From NCBI RefSeq assembly GCF_000372725.1, contig NW_005200385.1, positions 1,331 to 43,517 of the forward strand: a DNA stretch of 42,187 nucleotides, read 5' to 3'. A program made the translations under genes and the position numbers. Each line of letters begins with the position of its first letter. Position 1 is the first letter of the stretch. The DNA comes from Emiliania huxleyi CCMP1516 (Eukaryota; Haptophyta; Isochrysidales; Noelaerhabdaceae). This document shows positions 9,295 through 18,801 of this stretch, one piece after another. The notes beneath the pieces were generated by a model that was not told where the DNA came from, did no database searches, and was given only the letters and a program-made list of their open reading frames with translations.

Positions 9295-10367
9295 ATGAAG
9301 CACGCGGCCGCAGCGGCCGCCCGCGATGGTGGCGCGCTGCGCTGCCTCACCTTTGAGATCACCTCGACACTCGTCTGTATGTCCGTCCCGCTCGGTCGAG
9401 TGTACGGCGAGGCTGTTCGGCACTACAAGCTGCCGTGTCCGGACGACGACACCATGAAGGCCGCGTTCAAGTCCGCCTATGGCAAGACAACGCCGAGCTT
9501 CCCAACTTTGGCGCGGCGTCGCTCGCCAACGAGCGCGAGTGGTGGCGTGCGATGATTCGGTCGACGCTGGACCAGGCGGGCTGCACCGAAGCGCTGGACG
9601 ATGAGACTTTCCCCCTGGTCTTTCAGCGCATCTACTCGTCGTTCGCGTCGCCAGACGTGTGGGCCCCGTGCCCTGAGGGGGCGAGTGCGATGCGGCACGC
9701 CAAGGAAAGAGGCCTGGTCGTCAGCACCGAGCACAGTGGTGCGGCCAGTGGTGTCGCTTCACAGCCGCTGCCGTGGAGATAGGCCTCGTCGTCGGCGTGT
9801 GCTCGAACGTCTACCCGCGGTACGTAGACCAAAACCTGCCTCTCCTCGGCCTGCACCGCGATCTCGACTTTGCAGCCACGTCGTATGAGGCCGGCGCGCT
9901 GAAGCCGAGCCGTGACGTCTTCGACGCGGCGGCGCGAAAGGCCTCGCATGTGAACCGGCTGCTCCACGGCCGCACGCAGCCGGACGTCGCCCCGGGGCAG
10001 GCCCACACAGTACACACCCTCACACCGCTCACCCACGCGCACCGAGCCTTGTTCTTTGAACGCCGTAAAGCTCCTGACTTTCTAGGCGTGGAGTCGCGAG
10101 GGACTAGCCTGGCCCTTGCCCCACCACCTCGTGTGTGTGGAGACGTTGACCTCACCTATCACCTGACCTCAGGTGCTGCACGTCGGGGACGACCTCGAGA
10201 AGGACTACCTTGCGGCCAGGGCGGTCGGCATGCACGCGCTCCTCTTTGACCCGGACGGAAAGGCGGCCGACCCGGCGGCGGAGCGGGGCGTGCCTGCGAG
10301 CGACGTGATTCGCTCGCTCGCCGAGGTCCCTTCGCGGATCGACGAGCTGCTGGGCGCAGCTGTGTAG
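9295..10367 (+). CDS. HAD-like hydrolase (HDHD3-type), 3 exons, frameshifted, nucleophile changed
   Basis: Start chosen at 9295 (MKHAAAAAARDGG). Exon 1 is 9295-9711, exon 2 9783-10000, exon 3 10173-10367; both introns are GC-AG. HAD motif I should be D-x-x-x-T; here the text is CLTFEITSTLV, with Glu at the nucleophile position. Motif II is GVCSN, the motif III Lys is in GALKPS, and motif IV is HVGDDLEKDY. The ELPNFG and EWW segments of exon 1 match the cap region of HDHD3-like proteins. Around 9484-9492 the frame must shift by one base to join FKSAYGK to AELPNFG, so there is a sequencing error or a real lesion. Phosphatase-type chemistry is the family expectation, but the Asp to Glu change may abolish it. 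Splicing is inferred from motif continuity. Confidence 0.75.
9712..9782 (+). other. Predicted 71-nt GC-AG intron with duplicated ends
   Basis: The intron starts GCCTGGTCGTCAGC; the next exon starts GCCTCGTCGTCGGC (12 of 14 identical). Removal gives KERGLVVGVCSN, the expected HAD motif II region. Confidence 0.65.
10001..10172 (+). other. Predicted 172-nt GC-AG intron
   Basis: Donor CAG|GCCCAC, acceptor CTCAG|GTGCTG. Removal joins DVAPGQ to VLHVGDD, the HAD motif IV strand. Confidence 0.65.
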
Positions 10368-10586
10368 GAGAGGGAGATCGAGGTTGTAGTGCGCAGTGGA
10401 GACATTATGCGCGCGAAAAAACAACACGTATAAAACTCTCCGAAATTTGCGGTCGGGCCTGATTTTTCATGAAGATCTTTCAAATTTGTGCGGTGTGGAG
10501 AGTTCTGAGTTGGGGGGTACGACGTCAGTAGCGTTCATGTGCTAGTGCTTGAGAAGACACCACAAAGTTAAGGTTAAACAGCTCTA

Positions 10587-10617
10587 GGGGTAGGGTTAGG
10601 GTTCGGGTTCGGGTGAG
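10587..10617 (+). repeat. Interstitial telomere-like repeat, left tract
   Basis: GGGGTAGGGTTAGGG then GTTCGGGTTCGGGT: TTAGGG units with TTCGGG variants, same orientation as the right tract. Confidence 0.8.
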
Positions 10618-10744
10618 ACATGTAGCATGCAGCACACTGTCTGCATAGAGAGCATCTGCACCGTGGGAATGTGTATTCCGCACCTGCACTGTGCATTCCG
10701 CACCACTTTTTTTTTGGCCCCCTTCTGCCGTCCTACCTACATTG

Positions 10745-10945
10745 GGCGAGGCGAGCTTTTGCATTCTGCACCTGCATCCTGCATCGGGACTCTGTCCGCT
10801 CTCTCCTGGCTGTGGGTGAGTTTTTGCATTCTGCATTCTGCATCTGCATCCTGCATCGGGTGCAGCGCACAGCTTTGGGGCCGATTCTGCATTCTGCATT
10901 CTGCATCTGCATCCTGCATCGGGTGCAGTGCACAGCTTTGTACAA
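10745..10945 (+). repeat. GCATTCTGCA minisatellite between telomere-like tracts
   Basis: Repeats of TTCTGCAT, CTGCATCCTGCATCGGG and TGCAGCGCACAGCTTTG. The two best copies are about 10829-10880 and 10885-10940, with a degenerate copy near 10757-10795. Apparent reading frames here are Met/Gln/Cys-rich repeats and are not credible genes. Confidence 0.8.
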
Positions 10946-10948
10946 GAG

Positions 10949-11025
10949 TGGTTCGGGTTAGGGTTCGGGTTAGGGTTAGGGTTAGAATTAGAGTTGAGTT
11001 AGGGTTGGGTTAGGGTTAAAATTAG
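10949..11025 (+). repeat. Interstitial telomere-like repeat, right tract
   Basis: Several TTAGGG units with TTCGGG, TTGGG and TTAGAA variants, in the same orientation as 10587-10617. Confidence 0.85.
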
Positions 11026-12229
11026 TCTTGTTGTGTCTGTATATGCCAGCGTTGCAGGGTTCTGCGCTGGGTAGCCGACGAGCAGCCGTTTGTTAGACGC
11101 GGCCGGCGCCCTCTCGCGGCAAAAGGGTCGAGCGAGCGGGAGAGTCGCGCGATGTCTGCGCACCCGCGTGCCTCTTAGGGCGGCACACGCAGCCGAGAGA
11201 GGCCCTGTCACGCCGCCAATCGCGTTCCGCACTCCCCACGTCACCAAAAACCTGGCCAAGAAGAAGGAGGAGGACAAATAGGCACCAGACCGGCCTGAGA
11301 CGGGTCGAGCAGGAACGCAGGCCGTTCATGCTCGCCATCAAAGCAGCTGCGTCATCCGGCGGCCGCCTGCGCTAGAAATGATCGGCGCCAGAGCCGGGAG
11401 GTGCGCGCGGTCGGTCGCGGGAGAGCGCAATGCGTTGGCCTGAGCGAGGACGGCTGTGCGCCCGCGCGCGCGTAAGCCGTGTCACTTCGGGCACTGGGGA
11501 GGTGGTGAACGCGTGTCGTGGGATGTCCCCATTGAGTGATGGGATGTCGTGTGTGGGTGTTCGCCCCGCCTACTGCTCTATCCTGCTGCGAGACGGACGT
11601 GTTTTGACAGTCAAAATCTACATGTTTTGGAATCCAAAAAATGTCGAAGTTGATGCATGCCTATCTGGCGCATGATGACGTTCACTGTCAAGCGCGTCTA
11701 CTAACCGCGCCGCTATGGCGGGTGGTCCGCCGGTCAGGGGCCGTGCCGGTAGGTGTCCGGGCGAGCCGCCGCCTAAGGGGTTGCCCTGATGTGGTTTTCT
11801 CGAAGGCAAAGAAGGGGAGGCTTGTAATATGAAGAGGACCTAGCGGCGCTGCCGGAGAGGTAGTACATGGAGAGACTGAGACCAAAAACATCGCGCCCAC
11901 CGAGCACCGAGCCGTACTCTATTTTTCCGTACCATTCCGTACTCAAATTTTCAGTTTCATCTTTTTATTTTGCTCGCGCGCATCGAACACACGGAACAGG
12001 GTCAGGGAATTAGCGACGAAACACCGTCCCCCCAAAACAAAACCCCAAAAGTAAAAACATCTCCACACTGTACTCAGACACTGTACTCTCTGTGTAGCAA
12101 TGTCACCGTATAAGCGAGGCGTGCATGCTGGCCTCGCCTGTCCCGTACCGTACTGTGGACTTAGCGGACGGTGCAGCGCTCTAGCTATATTCGCGTCATA
12201 ACCGTTCGCGATGTGGGGCGGCTCCGCGC
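11026..12229. other. Intergenic, no gene recognised
   Basis: Short open frames on both strands lack motifs. The right part (11950-12229) is probably the 3' untranslated region of the large minus-strand receptor-like gene. Confidence 0.45.
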
Positions 12230-15200
12230 TCAGCTTGGAAACGCCACGGTCACCTCGACGACCGTGCACGTAGCCCCCTCGCCCAGCTTGAGCACCTCCC
12301 TCCGCTTCGTCGGCTTGAGGTAGGTGAGCGGCGGGAAGAGCACCTCGCGCTCGCCCGGGAAGGCGGAGAGGAAGGCGATGTCGGCGCCGCGGTCCATGAA
12401 GGAGGAGGTGCGCAGCTTGAGCAGCAGGCTCGCCTGGCTCGCAGAGTACTTGAGCGCGACCACGATGTCCGTCGTCGTCGACATGCACGCCAGCTCGGAG
12501 CCGCCCCGGCGCTCAAAGTCAGCGGTGACGCACATGTCCCGCATGCCGCGGTAGAGGTCGGCCGGCTCGTGCGCGCCGGCGACGCGGGCCCCGACCGCGC
12601 GCAGCTTCTTGATGCCGTCCGAGAGCTTGAGCATCGTCACGGGGAAGGGGTGCGCCTCCTTGCGCTTCGTGTTGCGCAGCGGCACGTTGAGCGATCGGTA
12701 CGCGTTGGTCGTGTACATGCGGAGCGCGAGCACGTGGCCCGCGTCGAGGCCGGCAGAGCGGGCGCTCGGATGGTTGACAAAGTCGTCAAAGGTCTCGCCG
12801 GATCGCTCGACGTCCATCTTGCCGTTCGGCCACTCCCGATCCGACGTGCCCGCCGGCTGCTTCAAGACATAGTCGAGGCACCACAGGTCGTCCATAGAGC
12901 CGTGGCGCAGGAACTCCGCGCGGATCGAATCCACGGGATCACCCATCAGGCACAAGATCTCGGCTTCGCTCACGCCGAGCAAGCGGTGCAGTCCCAGCGC
13001 GGCTTGAACGGGAGCGCCGGTGCTCATTTGCTGGATGGCGCCGCCAAACTTGCCGTAGTCTCCCATCGACTGGATGTGGCCTCCGGGGCTGGCAATGCTC
13101 GCCACGGCCGCCTCGAGAGCATCGTTAAGCGAGCAATTGTCGGGCCGGGAGCCGCCAGGACTGGGAAGCGCTATTGCAGACATGCCAGATTGCAGGAAGG
13201 GTGGCAGCGTGAGGCGCAAGTTGGGCCGCAAGCTTGAGAGGTTGGCGACTGTGGCCAAAATCTGGCGGCGACCTCGCTCGAGCCTGGCTCCGTAGCCATC
13301 GGCCGCCCTAGCGACGTAGCCCCCAGCTGGCCTAGCCTCGGCCTGCGCCCGCTCCCAGGCTCGCCAGACCTTTTTGGTGGGTATCCTCCGGAGCATGGCC
13401 CGGCCCCTTGGGTTCCTTGGCGACGCGACGTGGTTCTCGGGCGCCACGAGCGACACGCGAGGCTTGCGGTCGACGTCAACGTACTGCTTATAGGCTACAG
13501 CCCCGAGGGCCCCAAGCACGAGGAGCGGTGCGAGAACGATGACAACAATTGTCGACCCAGCTAGGCCAGGGGATGGAGATGAATCTGCAGGCGAAGCTGG
13601 TGGTGGCAGCGAGGGCGGCGGTGAAAACGGCGGCGGCGGCGAGGGTGGCGGCGGCGAGGGCGGAGCTGGCGGCGGCGAGGGCGGAGCTGGCGGCAGCGAG
13701 GGCGGAGCTGGCGGCAGCGGCGGCGAGGGCGGCGGAGAGGGCGAAGCGGCCAGCGTGAGGTCAATTTGGGAAAATGGCTCACCGTTGCAAGCCACCCACC
13801 AGGTGGACGTGCCAAGTGGAGGAGAAGAATTCGTGCTAAAGTCAATGTAAGCTGCGAAGAAGCAAGCCCCGTCGCCATCGAGGTCGCTCAAAGCGGTGGT
13901 ACTCGGGGCTTCATTATCCACAATCCAGCGGGCTGGACTCCCTCTGCCGTTGCAGTCGGGGTCCCAGTAAATGTAGACCGAGGACGAGGTCGCGCGGTAG
14001 TACGGCGCTCCCAAGGCAGTGTAGCCGGCAGCGACAAACTCCATGTTGTCGCTTTGGCAGCGAGAGTTACTAGTAATCACGACGAACGCCGGAGGAGGCG
14101 GTGAGGGCGGTGGCGGTGAGGGCGGCGGCGGTGAGGGCGGCCATGGCGGTAGTGATGGCGGTGGACGGGGAGGGAAGAGCACTTCGGGCGCTGATCTTAC
14201 TACGCAGAAGACACCACAGACCTCTTCCACCGCATCTTCCACGGCGCGAACCACCTTATCTTCCGCAGATCTCGCGTACTCTCCAAAGTCGACACCATCT
14301 GCTTGATCAAAAACCTTATCGTACTCAATCCTGATGGCGTAAATTTCAGGAGCTTTGACATTGGCAGCTTTGAAATTGGCATCACAGTCATCCAAATCCG
14401 AGGGATAATACGGGCAATACGCCGCTGGAACGTCAAGCAAACGTCGATCTCCAGGCATGTCTTCGCATGGCTCATCGTCGCAGACTGATTTCCCCGGAGC
14501 TGCAGCGCCACATCGACCCCAGGTGATTATGAAGGCGTCGGTGGCGTTTGGATCTGCTTCGACGATGCACGTTCCTCCGCCACCTTTGTCCATGCACCAG
14601 TAACGGTAGAAGCCCTTGAGGTCCGACAATGAGACTTCACTCTCCTCCAGCACGAGTCGCGACTGCTGGCAGACATGGCGGTTCTTGACGGTCAGCCTTC
14701 GTCGCTGAGCATTCAGTGCACGCAGGCGGAAGCGGAGGTTATCATCGACTGCCTCGCCCATGTCCTTGGCAGTAGTATTCCCTAACTCCGCCACGCCAGT
14801 GATGACCGCGGAGTCTTTCACAACGATGGCCAATGGCGGCGACGGTGGCGGCGGCGACGGCGGCGGTGGCGAGGATGGCGGCGGCGGCGGCGACGGTGGC
14901 GGCGAAGGCGGCGGCGGTGAGGGTGGCGGAGCTAGTGGTGGTGGAGGAGGCGCTTGAGGCTGACCGGCAGGGACCATTGGGGGAAAGCGCGGCGGCGGTG
15001 GCGACGGTGGCGGCTGCGAGGGAGGCGACGGCAGCAGGGCGTAGGGCACGTCGGGAAGGACGTTGGTCTGATTGGCGTCGTCCTTGCCCCAGCACTCTCC
15101 GCGCCCCGTGTCTGCCCTCAAAGCACACGTGTGGAGACCGCCCGCAGATATCTGCGCGTAGGACACGTTTGACGGCGGGGAGCTCTGGCGCTCGATGTTG

Positions 15201-17569
15201 CGACCCCAGCACTCAGCCAGCGCCGTGTCTGCCCTGATGGCACAGGTGTGATTCCCGCCGGCAGAGACCTGAATGAAGGCTACGTCAGGCAACGGGGTGC
15301 TCTGGTTGTCAGTGTTGCTGCCCCAGCAATCGACGCCTTCATTGTCCGCCCGCAAAGCGCATGTGTGGAGCCCACCTGCCGAGATCTGCGCGTAGGACAC
15401 GTTTNNNNNNNNNNNNNNNNNNNNNNNNNNNNNNNNNNNNNNNNNNNNNNNNNNNNNNNNNNNNNNNNNNNNNNNNNNNNNNNNNNNNNNNNNNNNNNNN
15501 NNNNNNNNNNNNNNNNNNNNNNNNNNNNNNNNNNNNNNNNNNNNNNNNNNNNNNNNNNNNNNNNNNNNNNNNNNNNNNNNNNNNNNNNNNNNNNNNNNNN
15601 NNNNNNNNNNNNNNNNNNNNNNNNNNNNNNNNNNNNNNNNNNNNNNNNNNNNNNNNNNNNNNNNNNNNNNNNNNNNNNNNNNNNNNNNNNNNNNNNNNNN
15701 NNNNNNNNNNNNNNNNNNNNNNNNNNNNNNNNNNNNNNNNNNNNNNNNNNNNNNNNNNNNNNNNNNNNNNNNNNNNNNNNNNNNNNNNNNNNNNNNNNNN
15801 NNNNNNNNNNNNNNNNNNNNNNNNNNNNNNNNNNNNNNNNNNNNNNNNNNNNNNNNNNNNNNNNNNNNNNNNNNNNNNNNNNNNNNNNNNNNNNNNNNNN
15901 NNNNNNNNNNNNNNNNNNNNNNNNNNNNNNNNNNNNNNNNNNNNNNNNNNNNNNNNNNNNNNNNNNNNNNNNNNNNNNNNNNNNNNNNNNNNNNNNNNNN
16001 NNNNNNNNNNNNNNNNNNNNNNNNNNNNNNNNNNNNNNNNNNNNNNNNNNNNNNNNNNNNNNNNNNNNNNNNNNNNNNNNNNNNNNNNNNNNNNNNNNNN
16101 NNNNNNNNNNNNNNNNNNNNNNNNNNNNNNNNNNNNNNNNNNNNNNNNNNNNNNNNNNNNNNNNNNNNNNNNNNNNNNNNNNNNNNNNNNNNNNNNNNNN
16201 NNNNNNNNNNNNNNNNNNNNNNNNNNNNNNNNNNNNNNNNNNNNNNNNNNNNNNNNNNNNNNNNNNNNNNNNNNNNNNNNNNNNNNNNNNNNNNNNNNNN
16301 NNNNNNNNNNNNNNNNNNNNNNNNNNNNNNNNNNNNNNNNNNNNNNNNNNNNNNNNNNNNNNNNNNNNNNNNNNNNNNNNNNNNNNNNNNNNNNNNNNNN
16401 NNNNGGCCTTCCACGTTCCTACCCCAGCAATCAGCATGAACGGTGTCTTCCTGCTGAGCGCATGTGTGATACGTGCCGGCAGATACTTGCGTGTAGGCTA
16501 CCCGCTCAATAAGCCGTCGGCGACCGCCGGTCGGCGGTAAGGGCGACGGCGGCGAGGGGGGCGGCGGCGACGGCGGTGGCGGCGACGGCGATGGCGGCGA
16601 GGGCGATGACGAGAGCGGAGGTGGCGAGAGCGGAGGTGGCGAGGGCGGTGGCGGGCTTGGTGGCGGCGGCGAGGGTGGCGGTGGCGATGGGGATGGCGGT
16701 GACGGGGGCGGTGACGATGGCGACGGCGGGAGCGGCGGCAGCGATGGAGCCCCGGGGACGCCACTCTGGCCCTCGCTGTCGTCACCCCAGCACTCGACGC
16801 GCCGCGTGTCCTCCCTGATACCGCAAGCGTGATCTCCGCCGGCAGAGACTTGTATGAAGGCCACACTGTGCGGCGGGGTGCTCTGGCCGGCGCTGTTGCT
16901 ACCCCAGCACTCGGCGCGCCCGTTGTCTGCCCTCAGAGCGCAGATGTGGAGTCGACCCGCTGAGATCTGCGTGTAGGCCACGTCGGGCGCGGCGGGAGCA
17001 CTGTCCCCCCAACACTCCGCATGCTGCGTATCTGCCCTCAACGCGCAAGCGTGGTTGGCTTCGGCAACGGTGATCTGTGGACCCGAGGGTGGGAGCGGCG
17101 GCGGCGGCGGTGCGGAAGCGGCACACAAGGCAGGCAGAATCGCGACGAGCAGCAGCTGTCTTGATCCCGCTGCATTGCAGCGTGGTGGTGTCCTCGGCCT
17201 CGAGACACGACTGCGCTCGTCCGGCTTGCGCTGCATCGCTGCAAAGCACAGCCATCTCAGAACCCGACTCTTCTCGCGTTCTGACTTCATGACTGCTGAG
17301 GCGTCGTGCGCATGTTTGCGTCGCGAAAGCACACACATCCAGGTGAAGCCGGAAGGACAGGACACCTTCGATAGGTTGCCGCTCGCGTGAGGCATGCCCT
17401 CCTTAGTCGAAGGAGGTGCAACAGCATCGCCTTTGCGGCTGCCGCGCTCGACGACGACCAGACCATGTCTGACCACCGGTGCGGCCGCCGCGAGGGATTC
17501 GGCGATGGTGGGTTCTGCGTGCTCCTTCTCGCGAGGCGGGCGGGCTGTGTTCGTGAGCAGATGCATCAA
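12230..17569 (-). CDS. RCC1-repeat / Pro-rich / transmembrane / ADP-ribosyltransferase protein, with gap
   Basis: 1779 codons if the 1000-N gap is counted as written. Residues 137-152 are a signal-like hydrophobic run; Met112 or Met94 are better starts than Met1. At least seven RCC1_2-type repeats (SAGG-x-HTCALRADT ... ECWG) lie on both sides of the gap. Pherophorin-like SPPPP tracts separate two Cys-containing ectodomains, one with DLDGDG. A single membrane span lies at about 1338-1362, then a basic juxtamembrane stretch (RNPRGRAMLRR). The C-terminus (about 1612-1779) is an ADP-ribosyltransferase fold with the R-S-E triad: Arg1674 in DLYRGMRD, Ser1697 in MSTTTD, and E-x-E at Glu1740/Glu1742 in GEREVLFPP, the form typical of arginine-specific mono-ADP-ribosyltransferases. 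Topology suggests extracellular repeats and a cytosolic enzyme, which would be a receptor-like transferase (inference). Introns may be present. Confidence 0.75.
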   Translation of the reverse strand: MMHLLTNTARPPREKEHAEPTIAESLAAAAPVVRHGLVVVERGSRKGDAVAPPSTKEGMPHASGNLSKVSCPSGFTWMCVLSRRKHAHDASAVMKSEREKSRVLRWLCFAAMQRKPDERSRVSRPRTPPRCNAAGSRQLLLVAILPALCAASAPPPPPLPPSGPQITVAEANHACALRADTQHAECWGDSAPAAPDVAYTQISAGRLHICALRADNGRAECWGSNSAGQSTPPHSVAFIQVSAGGDHACGIREDTRRVECWGDDSEGQSGVPGAPSLPPLPPSPSSPPPSPPSPSPPPPSPPPPSPPPPSPPPLSPPPLSSSPSPPSPSPPPPSPPPPSPPSPLPPTGGRRRLIERVAYTQVSAGTYHTCAQQEDTVHADCWGRNVEGXXXXXXXXXXXXXXXXXXXXXXXXXXXXXXXXXXXXXXXXXXXXXXXXXXXXXXXXXXXXXXXXXXXXXXXXXXXXXXXXXXXXXXXXXXXXXXXXXXXXXXXXXXXXXXXXXXXXXXXXXXXXXXXXXXXXXXXXXXXXXXXXXXXXXXXXXXXXXXXXXXXXXXXXXXXXXXXXXXXXXXXXXXXXXXXXXXXXXXXXXXXXXXXXXXXXXXXXXXXXXXXXXXXXXXXXXXXXXXXXXXXXXXXXXXXXXXXXXXXXXXXXXXXXXXXXXXXXXXXXXXXXXXXXXXXXXXXXXXXXXXXXXXXXXXXXXXXXXXXXXXXXXXXXXXXXXXNVSYAQISAGGLHTCALRADNEGVDCWGSNTDNQSTPLPDVAFIQVSAGGNHTCAIRADTALAECWGRNIERQSSPPSNVSYAQISAGGLHTCALRADTGRGECWGKDDANQTNVLPDVPYALLPSPPSQPPPSPPPPRFPPMVPAGQPQAPPPPPLAPPPSPPPPSPPPSPPPPPSSPPPPSPPPPSPPLAIVVKDSAVITGVAELGNTTAKDMGEAVDDNLRFRLRALNAQRRRLTVKNRHVCQQSRLVLEESEVSLSDLKGFYRYWCMDKGGGGTCIVEADPNATDAFIITWGRCGAAAPGKSVCDDEPCEDMPGDRRLLDVPAAYCPYYPSDLDDCDANFKAANVKAPEIYAIRIEYDKVFDQADGVDFGEYARSAEDKVVRAVEDAVEEVCGVFCVVRSAPEVLFPPRPPPSLPPWPPSPPPPSPPPPSPPPPAFVVITSNSRCQSDNMEFVAAGYTALGAPYYRATSSSVYIYWDPDCNGRGSPARWIVDNEAPSTTALSDLDGDGACFFAAYIDFSTNSSPPLGTSTWWVACNGEPFSQIDLTLAASPSPPPSPPLPPAPPSLPPAPPSPPPAPPSPPPPSPPPPFSPPPSLPPPASPADSSPSPGLAGSTIVVIVLAPLLVLGALGAVAYKQYVDVDRKPRVSLVAPENHVASPRNPRGRAMLRRIPTKKVWRAWERAQAEARPAGGYVARAADGYGARLERGRRQILATVANLSSLRPNLRLTLPPFLQSGMSAIALPSPGGSRPDNCSLNDALEAAVASIASPGGHIQSMGDYGKFGGAIQQMSTGAPVQAALGLHRLLGVSEAEILCLMGDPVDSIRAEFLRHGSMDDLWCLDYVLKQPAGTSDREWPNGKMDVERSGETFDDFVNHPSARSAGLDAGHVLALRMYTTNAYRSLNVPLRNTKRKEAHPFPVTMLKLSDGIKKLRAVGARVAGAHEPADLYRGMRDMCVTADFERRGGSELACMSTTTDIVVALKYSASQASLLLKLRTSSFMDRGADIAFLSAFPGEREVLFPPLTYLKPTKRREVLKLGEGATCTVVEVTVAFPS
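15405..16404. other. 1000-N scaffold gap
   Basis: Exactly 1000 N, probably a placeholder of unknown true length, lying within the RCC1-type repeat block. The minus-strand frame is open on both sides, but because 1000 is not a multiple of three this continuity is fortuitous unless the size is real. Confidence 1.
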
Positions 17570-17789
17570 CGGCGACTCGCAGAGACAGGACTTGGTCCAG
17601 CGTCTCGAGTTGCGATTCGCAGCGTGCCATCATCGCGCCTCCTTGGAGATTGTCACGCAGAGTTCAATTTCCTTTTTTTTTTCAATTTCCTGTTCTCAAT
17701 TTCCTGTTCTCTTTCTTTTTGCGCACTGGAGCACAGGTATACTCGAGTTTACCATGGGAACCACCACAAAGAATAAATGAATCGAAAGC

Positions 17790-18100
17790 GAGACATGTGC
17801 AAAAAGGGTGATGCTCTGATAAACCCTCCGGATCTTCGACAAAAGTCGGACATTTCTTTTTTCAAGGTGCGAATAAGAGGTTTATGATGGTTGAGCAGCT
17901 TGAGCCGCGGCCGCTCGCGCCACTCGGAGAGCGAGGCGCCGCCCTGGTCGGCGTCCGCCGCCTGGAGCAGCGCGTCGGGGTCGCCGAGCTCGTTCTGTAG
18001 CAGATCGCGTCGAGCAGGACCCGCTCCGTAACTTGTACGTCTCGCAGCAGACGAGCACGGCGACCCCGTCGTGCGCCGCCCGCCATGGCGACGAGCGCGG
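17790..18100 (-). pseudogene. Possible gene fragment with an EF-hand-like segment
   Basis: In minus-strand sense, a frame reading GVAVLVCCETYKLRSGS is followed, after a one-base shift near 18015, by DLLQNELGDPDALLQAADAD and then QGGASLSEWRERPRLKLLNH. The D-x-D-x-x-G ... E-W text resembles a calcium-binding EF-hand loop shortened by one residue. It could be two small exons or a decayed gene; I cannot choose. Confidence 0.3.
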
Positions 18101-18371
18101 TGCCGGCGCGAGAGACGAGGGTGCCTGAGGGGAGGCGCGTGGGAGGTGTGTGCCGGGCTCGAGGGGGTGCCGGTGAGGGGGCTACTGGGCGGCCGAATTC
18201 ACACCTCGCGGGACTACTTATGTTTTCGTAAACGTAGTCGTGGCCCCCCGCTACGTCGCACGAGTGCAACTGGGTAGCGGGGGGCTAAAAGGAGGGCTGC
18301 GCCATACCGACACCGGGCACAGTTCGCAGCCACGTGCTGCGTCCGCCGGTGCTTCGGATTCTACATCCTTT

Positions 18372-18426
18372 TGTGGTGCTAGTCCGTGCCAGTCTGCTGT
18401 GAGAGGGGCTTGTATTCGTAGAATTC
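18372..18426 (+). repeat. Dispersed element, copy C
   Basis: AGTCCGTGCCAGTCTGCTGT then GAGAGGGGCTTGT (18381-18413) is 32/33 identical to 34704-34736. It is followed by AGAATTCT, and a reading frame begins directly after. Confidence 0.9.
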
Positions 18427-18429
18427 TAC

Positions 18430-18801
18430 ATACAGCGGCGCGGACGCGGAGGAGGTGGGGCAGGAGGGGGCTCTGGGGCGGCGGAGGCGAGCGCGGCGGC
18501 CACGGCCGAGGAGGACGAGCGCGTCCGGGCGCTGAGGATTGCCCTGCAGCACAAGACGCAGATGCCCGTGACGGACGAGGAGGCCCGGGCTATCCTCCGG
18601 GCGCGAGGGGGTCGCGAGACGCCCGTGACGGAGGAGGAGGCGCGGGTCATCCTTCGGGCGCGGGGGTACGTCGGGCGTGGCAGGGCTACCTTTCAGGCGC
18701 GGGCGCGTGGGCGCGGCGGGCGCGCCACGGCATCGCCGGCGCTGGCGAGCAAGGGCGGCGAGAAGCTATCGGGGCTAGCCTTGGGCGGTCCAGGACCATA
18801 A
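18430..18801 (+). CDS. Small acidic/basic repeat protein or exon, unrecognised
   Basis: Open plus-strand frame with no clear initiator before Met at 18562. It reads a Gly/Ala-rich start, EEDERVRALRIALQHKTQ, then two copies of PVT(D/E)EEAR(A/V)ILRARG, and an Arg/Gly tail ending at a stop. The internal repeat and charge pattern look coding. It may be an exon whose start lies upstream through splicing (an ACATACAG acceptor-like site precedes it). Function unknown. Confidence 0.35.
   Translation: MQRRGRGGGGAGGGSGAAEASAAATAEEDERVRALRIALQHKTQMPVTDEEARAILRARGGRETPVTEEEARVILRARGYVGRGRATFQARARGRGGRATASPALASKGGEKLSGLALGGPGP

Noticed and set aside
10525..11013. Open frames rich in Met-Gln-Asn-Ala-Glu-Cys
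   Set aside because: They are translations of the GCATTCTGCA minisatellite.
15248..16540. Plus-strand frames crossing the N gap
   Set aside because: They exist only because N codons contain no stops.
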